A stretch of 9,224 nt of DNA from CAYMND01 sp964465065 (lineage in GTDB: Bacteria; Acidobacteriota; Aminicenantia; UBA2199): positions 1 to 9,224 of the forward strand of contig CAYXHZ010000092.1 in the NCBI GenBank assembly GCA_964465065.1. Reading direction: 5' to 3'. Positions within the stretch are counted from its first letter, which is position 1. The number at the start of each line of letters is the position of its first letter. Positions 7,303 through 9,224 of this stretch are shown one piece after another. The notes below the pieces were generated by a model. It saw only the letters and a list, made by a program, of their open reading frames with translations. It searched no databases and was not told the origin of the DNA. Position numbers and translations under genes: made by a program.

Positions 7303-8426
7303 GACTTTAACTCCTCGATGGACTTGAGAACTTCTTGCGGGGTGAAGGCGATGCCGTTGGCACGCAGCAGGCCGGCCTGTTTGACATCGTCGGGTGCCAC
7401 CCGTTCGATCTCGTACTTCATCTGCCCCATGTTCATCTCGACGGTCAGAACCTTCTTGATTTTGCGGAAACGGTTGATGAGGGTCTGTTCGGGGAACGGC
7501 CAGATGGTCAGCGCTTGGAACAATCCGGCTTTGATACCTTTGTCGCGGGCCATTTCCACGGCCGGCAGAGCGGCACGGGCCGATACGCCGAAACTGAAAA
7601 CCATGATCTCGGCGTCGTCCATGTAATACTCTTTGTATTTGATGATTTCGTCCAGGTGCTGGTTGATCTTTTGCAGGCGCAGATTCTGCATGTGGTCGGC
7701 GTTCTTGGGGTCGGCGCTGGGCCAGCCGTGAGCGTCGTGCTCCAGACCGTCGATGTGGATCGGGTACCCTTTGAAGAAGTCGACCCGCGGCGGGTTCTTG
7801 CCGATTTCACGGTCGTAGATGTTGAGGTCGGTGACGACATTGGTCTGTTCTTTATAGATATCCAGCGATTTCGGATCCGGCAGTTCGATGTCCTCGTGGG
7901 CCTTGGCCAGAACCTCGTCGAGCAGGATGACGACCGGATTCCAGAATTTCTCGGACAGGTTGTAGGCCCGGATGGTCTCGGAGTACAGTTCGTCGGCGAA
8001 AGCCGGGTAAACGGCGATGATCGGGTGGTCGCCGTGGGTTCCCCAGCGGGCCTGCATCATGTCGGACTGTGAAGGCTTGGTGGGCAGCCCGGTCGAAGGC
8101 CCGCCGCGCATGACGTTGACGATGACCAGGGGAACTTCGGCCATGACGCCCATGCCCAGGTGCTCCTGCATCAGCGAGAAGCCGGGGCCGCTGGTGGCGG
8201 TGAGCACTTTCTTGCCGGCCAGCGAGGCGCCGATGCAGGCTCCCAGCGAGGCGATCTCGTCCTCCATCTGGATGAAGGTACGTCCCAGGCGCGGAAATTC
8301 CTGCGACATGTGCTGGGCGATTTCCGAAGAAGGGGTGATCGGGTAGCCGGCGAAGAAATCGCAACCGGCGGCGATGGCTGCCTTGGCGATGATGATGTTA
8401 CCCTGTAATACTTTTCTGCTGCTCAT
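7299..8426 (-). CDS. korA: 2-oxoacid:ferredoxin oxidoreductase, alpha subunit (probable 2-oxoglutarate oxidoreductase KorA)
   Basis: Alpha subunit that binds the pyrimidine side of TPP and helps select the 2-oxoacid. The 375-residue protein has the family signature GYPITPSSE (27-35), the QMEDEIASLGACIGASLAG block (53-71), ATSGPGFSLMQEHLG (77-91) and RGGPSTGLPTKPSQSD (107-122), with domain II and its FSFGVSARA segment (277-285) near residue 280. YPITPS is characteristic of OFOR alpha chains. The frame is open upstream to 8489. ATG 8426 is chosen because it overlaps the korD stop as ATGA, has GAGGGG 5 bases upstream, and puts the start 7 residues before the conserved QGN segment. The acidic and aromatic 185-250 region is the most variable part. 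It probably acts in reductive or oxidative TCA metabolism, depending on the organism's energy mode. Confidence 0.94.
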   Translation of the reverse strand: MSSRKVLQGNIIIAKAAIAAGCDFFAGYPITPSSEIAQHMSQEFPRLGRTFIQMEDEIASLGACIGASLAGKKVLTATSGPGFSLMQEHLGMGVMAEVPLVIVNVMRGGPSTGLPTKPSQSDMMQARWGTHGDHPIIAVYPAFADELYSETIRAYNLSEKFWNPVVILLDEVLAKAHEDIELPDPKSLDIYKEQTNVVTDLNIYDREIGKNPPRVDFFKGYPIHIDGLEHDAHGWPSADPKNADHMQNLRLQKINQHLDEIIKYKEYYMDDAEIMVFSFGVSARAALPAVEMARDKGIKAGLFQALTIWPFPEQTLINRFRKIKKVLTVEMNMGQMKYEIERVAPDDVKQAGLLRANGIAFTPQEVLKSIEELKS

Positions 8427-8719
8427 TTTTTCCCCTCGTTCTGGTCGTAATTGGCAAATATAGCGAAATCCGGGCAGCGGAATTCGCACATCTTGCAGCC
8501 GATGCAGTACTCCGGGGCGTCTACGCGTACGGAAGTACCGAATTTGCTTTCAATATTGTCCTCCAGTTGCAGGGTACCGGTCGGGCAAATGTCCACGCAA
8601 AGTCCACACCCTTTGCAGTAAGCGGAGATGACCTTCAATTCGTTTTTTTTCGGTGAAGGTTTCCGTTTTTCCCGTCGGGCGAGGGCTTCCTGGTTCAATT
8701 GTTTTTCATGCTTTTCCAT
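8423..8719 (-). CDS. korD: 2-oxoacid:ferredoxin oxidoreductase, delta subunit, 2x[4Fe-4S] ferredoxin-like (probable KorD)
   Basis: Small electron-transfer subunit that carries electrons from the beta-subunit cluster to external ferredoxin. Two ferredoxin motifs are complete: YCKGCGLCVDICP (C35, C38, C41, C45) and YCIGCKMCEFRCP (C72, C75, C78, C82). Each fourth cysteine is followed by proline, as in bacterial 2x[4Fe-4S] ferredoxins. Residues 1-29 are a Lys/Glu/Arg-rich extension before the ferredoxin fold, of unknown role. A run of eight A (8650-8643 on the minus strand) encodes the Pro-Lys-Lys-Asn at about residues 23-26. The ATG has a very strong ribosome binding site. This is the first recognisable gene of the kor-tyrS operon, and a small upstream ORF ends 3 bases before it. 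The stop overlaps the korA start as ATGA. Confidence 0.94.
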   Translation of the reverse strand: MEKHEKQLNQEALARREKRKPSPKKNELKVISAYCKGCGLCVDICPTGTLQLEDNIESKFGTSVRVDAPEYCIGCKMCEFRCPDFAIFANYDQNEGKK

Positions 8720-8721
8720 GA

Positions 8722-8729
8722 ATCACCTC
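8722..8729 (-). promoter_or_regulatory. Strong Shine-Dalgarno of korD
   Basis: GAGGTGAT on the minus strand, two bases before the korD ATG, is an 8-base perfect complement of the conserved 3' end of 16S rRNA. It contains the TGA stop (8725-8723) of the small upstream ORF, so ribosomes ending that ORF would stop on the korD initiation site. Confidence 0.75.
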
Positions 8730-8884
8730 TGATTTGGGCTTGTATTATTGTGATGACAATGATGCGCTGGCATCTTTGAGTCTATAAAATGATTCCTGTT
8801 ATTTTCTCGTCCCGCGGGACACAAGGGCGGTTCCGCGTCTTCCTCAAGCTTGCCATCCTGGGAAGCTTGTGAATAACCTCTCAT
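8723..8884 (-). CDS. Candidate small protein or leader ORF, 53 codons, upstream of korD
   Basis: I recognise no family. The ORF begins at ATG 8884 with a full GGAGG (8893-8889) four bases upstream, stays open for 53 codons and ends with TGA inside the korD ribosome binding site, 3 bases before the korD start. The predicted product is hydrophilic. It opens MRGYSQAS, has an acidic stretch near residues 13-18, two cysteines, and a His-rich segment MPAHHCHHNN near the C-terminus (residues 37-46) that could bind metal. It has no signal peptide or membrane segment. The codons also contain the 12-bp palindrome and the CAAGCTT inverted repeat. It could be a real small protein, a leader peptide coupling translation to korD, or chance. 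A 53-codon open frame alone is weak evidence, but the start and stop placement is better than random. Confidence 0.38.
   Translation of the reverse strand: MRGYSQASQDGKLEEDAEPPLCPAGRENNRNHFIDSKMPAHHCHHNNTSPNQR
8809..8820. repeat. Perfect 12-bp palindrome, candidate operator
   Basis: GTCCCGCGGGAC is its own reverse complement over 12 bases, with no spacer. It lies about 90 bases upstream of korD in a sequence that is otherwise not GC-rich. It could be a dimeric regulator site or only part of the small ORF that crosses it. No known regulator motif is assigned. Confidence 0.4.
8845..8869. repeat. Inverted repeat, CAAGCTT arms
   Basis: CAAGCTT (8845-8851) and AAGCTTG (8863-8869) are perfect 7-base inverted arms. 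Inside them CCA (8853-8855) can pair with TGG (8859-8861) around a TCC loop, past a G-G mismatch. No T-run follows on either strand, so it does not look like an intrinsic terminator. It lies in the first part of the small ORF. Confidence 0.45.
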
Positions 8885-8902
8885 CGTTCCTCCAAGGTTT
8901 GG

Positions 8903-8932
8903 ATTCTACCATAAACCGCAACGGATTGGAAA
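8903..8932 (-). promoter_or_regulatory. Possible extended -10 promoter reading toward korD
   Basis: On the minus strand TAGAAT (8908-8903, 5/6 match to TATAAT) is preceded by TGG, an extended -10 element, and by TTTCCA (8932-8927, 4/6 match to TTGACA) with an 18-base spacer. Transcription would begin near 8896, just before the GGAGG of the 53-codon ORF, and run through korD-korA-korB-korC-tyrS. The match is moderate and no other clear minus-strand promoter is seen closer to korD. Confidence 0.35.
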
Positions 8933-8938
8933 CGGTAC

Positions 8939-9085
8939 ATGCAAGAGACGGAGCTTTCAGCCGGGGCCGCCTGGTGCGCTACGGCCGGCATGGCGACGTT
9001 CGCAGATGAGTATTCCTACTCATTTTTCAAAAAGATTCTTTTTGTGCTGTTACCTCGGTCAGACCTGATCAGTATGACGAGATGA
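8939..9085 (+). CDS. Short open frame of 48 codons, doubtful
   Basis: ATG 8939 opens a frame that ends at TGA 9083-9085. The product would have Ala/Gly-rich residues 8-20, then FADEYSYSFFKKILFVLLP, which is hydrophobic near residues 29-39 and might be a short membrane segment. The ribosome binding site is poor (GGAAA about 7 bases upstream) and no convincing promoter precedes it. The frame crosses three inverted repeats, whose symmetry better explains the sequence. Probably not a gene; recorded because this stretch is otherwise unexplained. Confidence 0.12.
   Translation: MQETELSAGAAWCATAGMATFADEYSYSFFKKILFVLLPRSDLISMTR
8960..8989 (-). repeat. GC-rich inverted repeat able to form a strong hairpin
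   Basis: Read on the minus strand, GCCGGCCG (8989-8982) can pair with CGGCCCCGGC (8969-8960): five outer G-C pairs, a two-base CC bulge, then three more G-C pairs around a 12-base loop. No T-run follows. If transcribed from upstream of 9045 it would lie in the long 5' leader of korD. Confidence 0.45.
9006..9023. repeat. Perfect inverted repeat ATGAGTA-N4-TACTCAT
   Basis: Seven-base arms (9006-9012 and 9017-9023) are separated by TTCC, an 18-base perfect dyad of the form bound by dimeric regulators. On the minus strand the loop is GGAA, a GNRA tetraloop, which would make a stable RNA hairpin. On the plus strand T9023-T9027 follows the stem, so a weak intrinsic terminator for plus-strand transcription is a third reading. 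Confidence 0.5.
9028..9044. repeat. Inverted repeat CAAAAAG-ATT-CTTTTTG
   Basis: Seven-base perfect arms (9028-9034 and 9038-9044) around a 3-base centre, beginning five bases after the ATGAGTA dyad. The AT-rich arms pair weakly as RNA, so a DNA-binding site or a low-complexity coincidence is more likely than a structural RNA element. Confidence 0.35.
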
Positions 9086-9170
9086 ATCCATCGCAGAGAT
9101 TAGTGTAAACATGAATCGTTGGATGAAAGAAGTGAAAGCATGATACGATTCTAAGAGAAGAAAGGAGAAA

Positions 9171-9190
9171 GGGAAGAGAAAGGTGCCAGG
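9171..9190. repeat. Direct repeat, copy 1
   Basis: This 20-base unit, GGGAAGAGAA followed by AGGTGCCAGG, recurs 34 bases later with a single base changed. The AAGGTGCCAGGC core resembles repeats I associate with REP-type elements near IS200/REP-associated transposases, but that is from memory and the window ends before any transposase could be seen. Confidence 0.6.
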
Positions 9191-9204
9191 CGAAATTTTT
9201 GGAA

Positions 9205-9224
9205 GGGAAGAGAAAGGTGCCAAG
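9205..9224. repeat. Direct repeat, copy 2, cut by window end
   Basis: It matches copy 1 at 19 of 20 bases (AAG in place of AGG at the end) and stops exactly at the window edge, so the unit and any further copies may continue beyond. CGAAATTTTTGGAA separates the two copies. Confidence 0.6.

Larger units (their letters stand above)
8885..9224. other. 340-base region with no recognised gene; inverted repeats, purine tract and edge repeats
   Basis: No protein family is recognisable in any frame. The stretch holds the possible kor promoter (8903-8932), a GC-rich inverted repeat (8960-8989), two adjacent AT-rich inverted repeats (9006-9023 and 9028-9044), the 8-base palindrome CTGATCAG (9065-9072), a 31-base purine-only tract (9153-9183), and a direct repeat at the right edge. 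The longest plus-strand frame with an ATG that I checked is 48 codons. It may be the regulatory region of the kor operon on its left side and the border of a repeat or mobile element on its right side; the window ends too soon to tell. Confidence 0.5.

Noticed and set aside
6511..7626. Long plus-strand open frame opposite korB/korA
   Set aside because: It is antisense to intact OFOR genes with complete motifs; long shadow frames are expected from the codon bias of G-C-rich third positions.
8427..8489. 21-residue extension of KorA overlapping korD
   Set aside because: It would overlap the second cluster motif of KorD, and ATG 8426 has a ribosome binding site and the family's normal N-terminus.
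8720..9224. CRISPR array or tRNA gene in the intergenic region
   Set aside because: Repeats are only two copies with a 14-base gap, and I found no cloverleaf with a T-loop GGTTCRA-type segment.

Overview
The window looks like chromosomal DNA from a mid-GC anaerobic bacterium. A deltaproteobacterial lineage, perhaps Desulfuromonadales-like, is my best guess. The reasons are a compact rib cluster with a bifunctional RibBA, and a four-subunit ferredoxin-dependent 2-oxoacid oxidoreductase in delta-alpha-beta-gamma order, the layout of the oor/kor operons of anaerobes and microaerophiles. The taxonomic placement is inference, because no rRNA is present.

Left half, plus strand (40-4573): ftsY (SRP receptor GTPase), ribD, ribE, ribBA and a HEAT-repeat-like protein of unknown role are packed with gaps of 0-4 bases or small overlaps, so they read as one operon. 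RibBA makes both entry products of riboflavin synthesis, RibD deaminates and reduces the pyrimidine branch, and RibE carries out the final dismutation. Lumazine synthase (ribH), commonly the next gene after ribBA, is absent here, and the HEAT-like gene occupies that place. A near-consensus extended -10 promoter lies so close to the ftsY ATG that a leaderless mRNA is predicted.

Right half, minus strand (8719 down to 4595): korD, korA, korB and korC encode the delta (2x4Fe-4S ferredoxin), alpha, beta (TPP and 4Fe-4S) and gamma subunits of a 2-oxoacid:ferredoxin oxidoreductase, most probably 2-oxoglutarate. tyrS follows 12 bases after korC and is probably co-transcribed. The two operons converge with only 21 bases between stop codons (4574-4594), and I see no clear hairpin-plus-T-run terminator there.

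Right edge (8720-9224): about 500 bases lie upstream of korD without a recognisable gene family, but they are rich in structure. They hold a 53-codon minus-strand ORF with a good ribosome binding site and a possible extended -10 promoter, ending inside the korD ribosome binding site. They also hold a 12-bp perfect palindrome, several inverted repeats (one a GNRA-capped hairpin on the kor-sense strand, one strongly GC-rich), a 31-base purine tract, and a 20-base near-perfect direct repeat with a 34-base period that runs to the window end. This is the least explained part of the window. The other genes are housekeeping and central metabolism with intact motifs.
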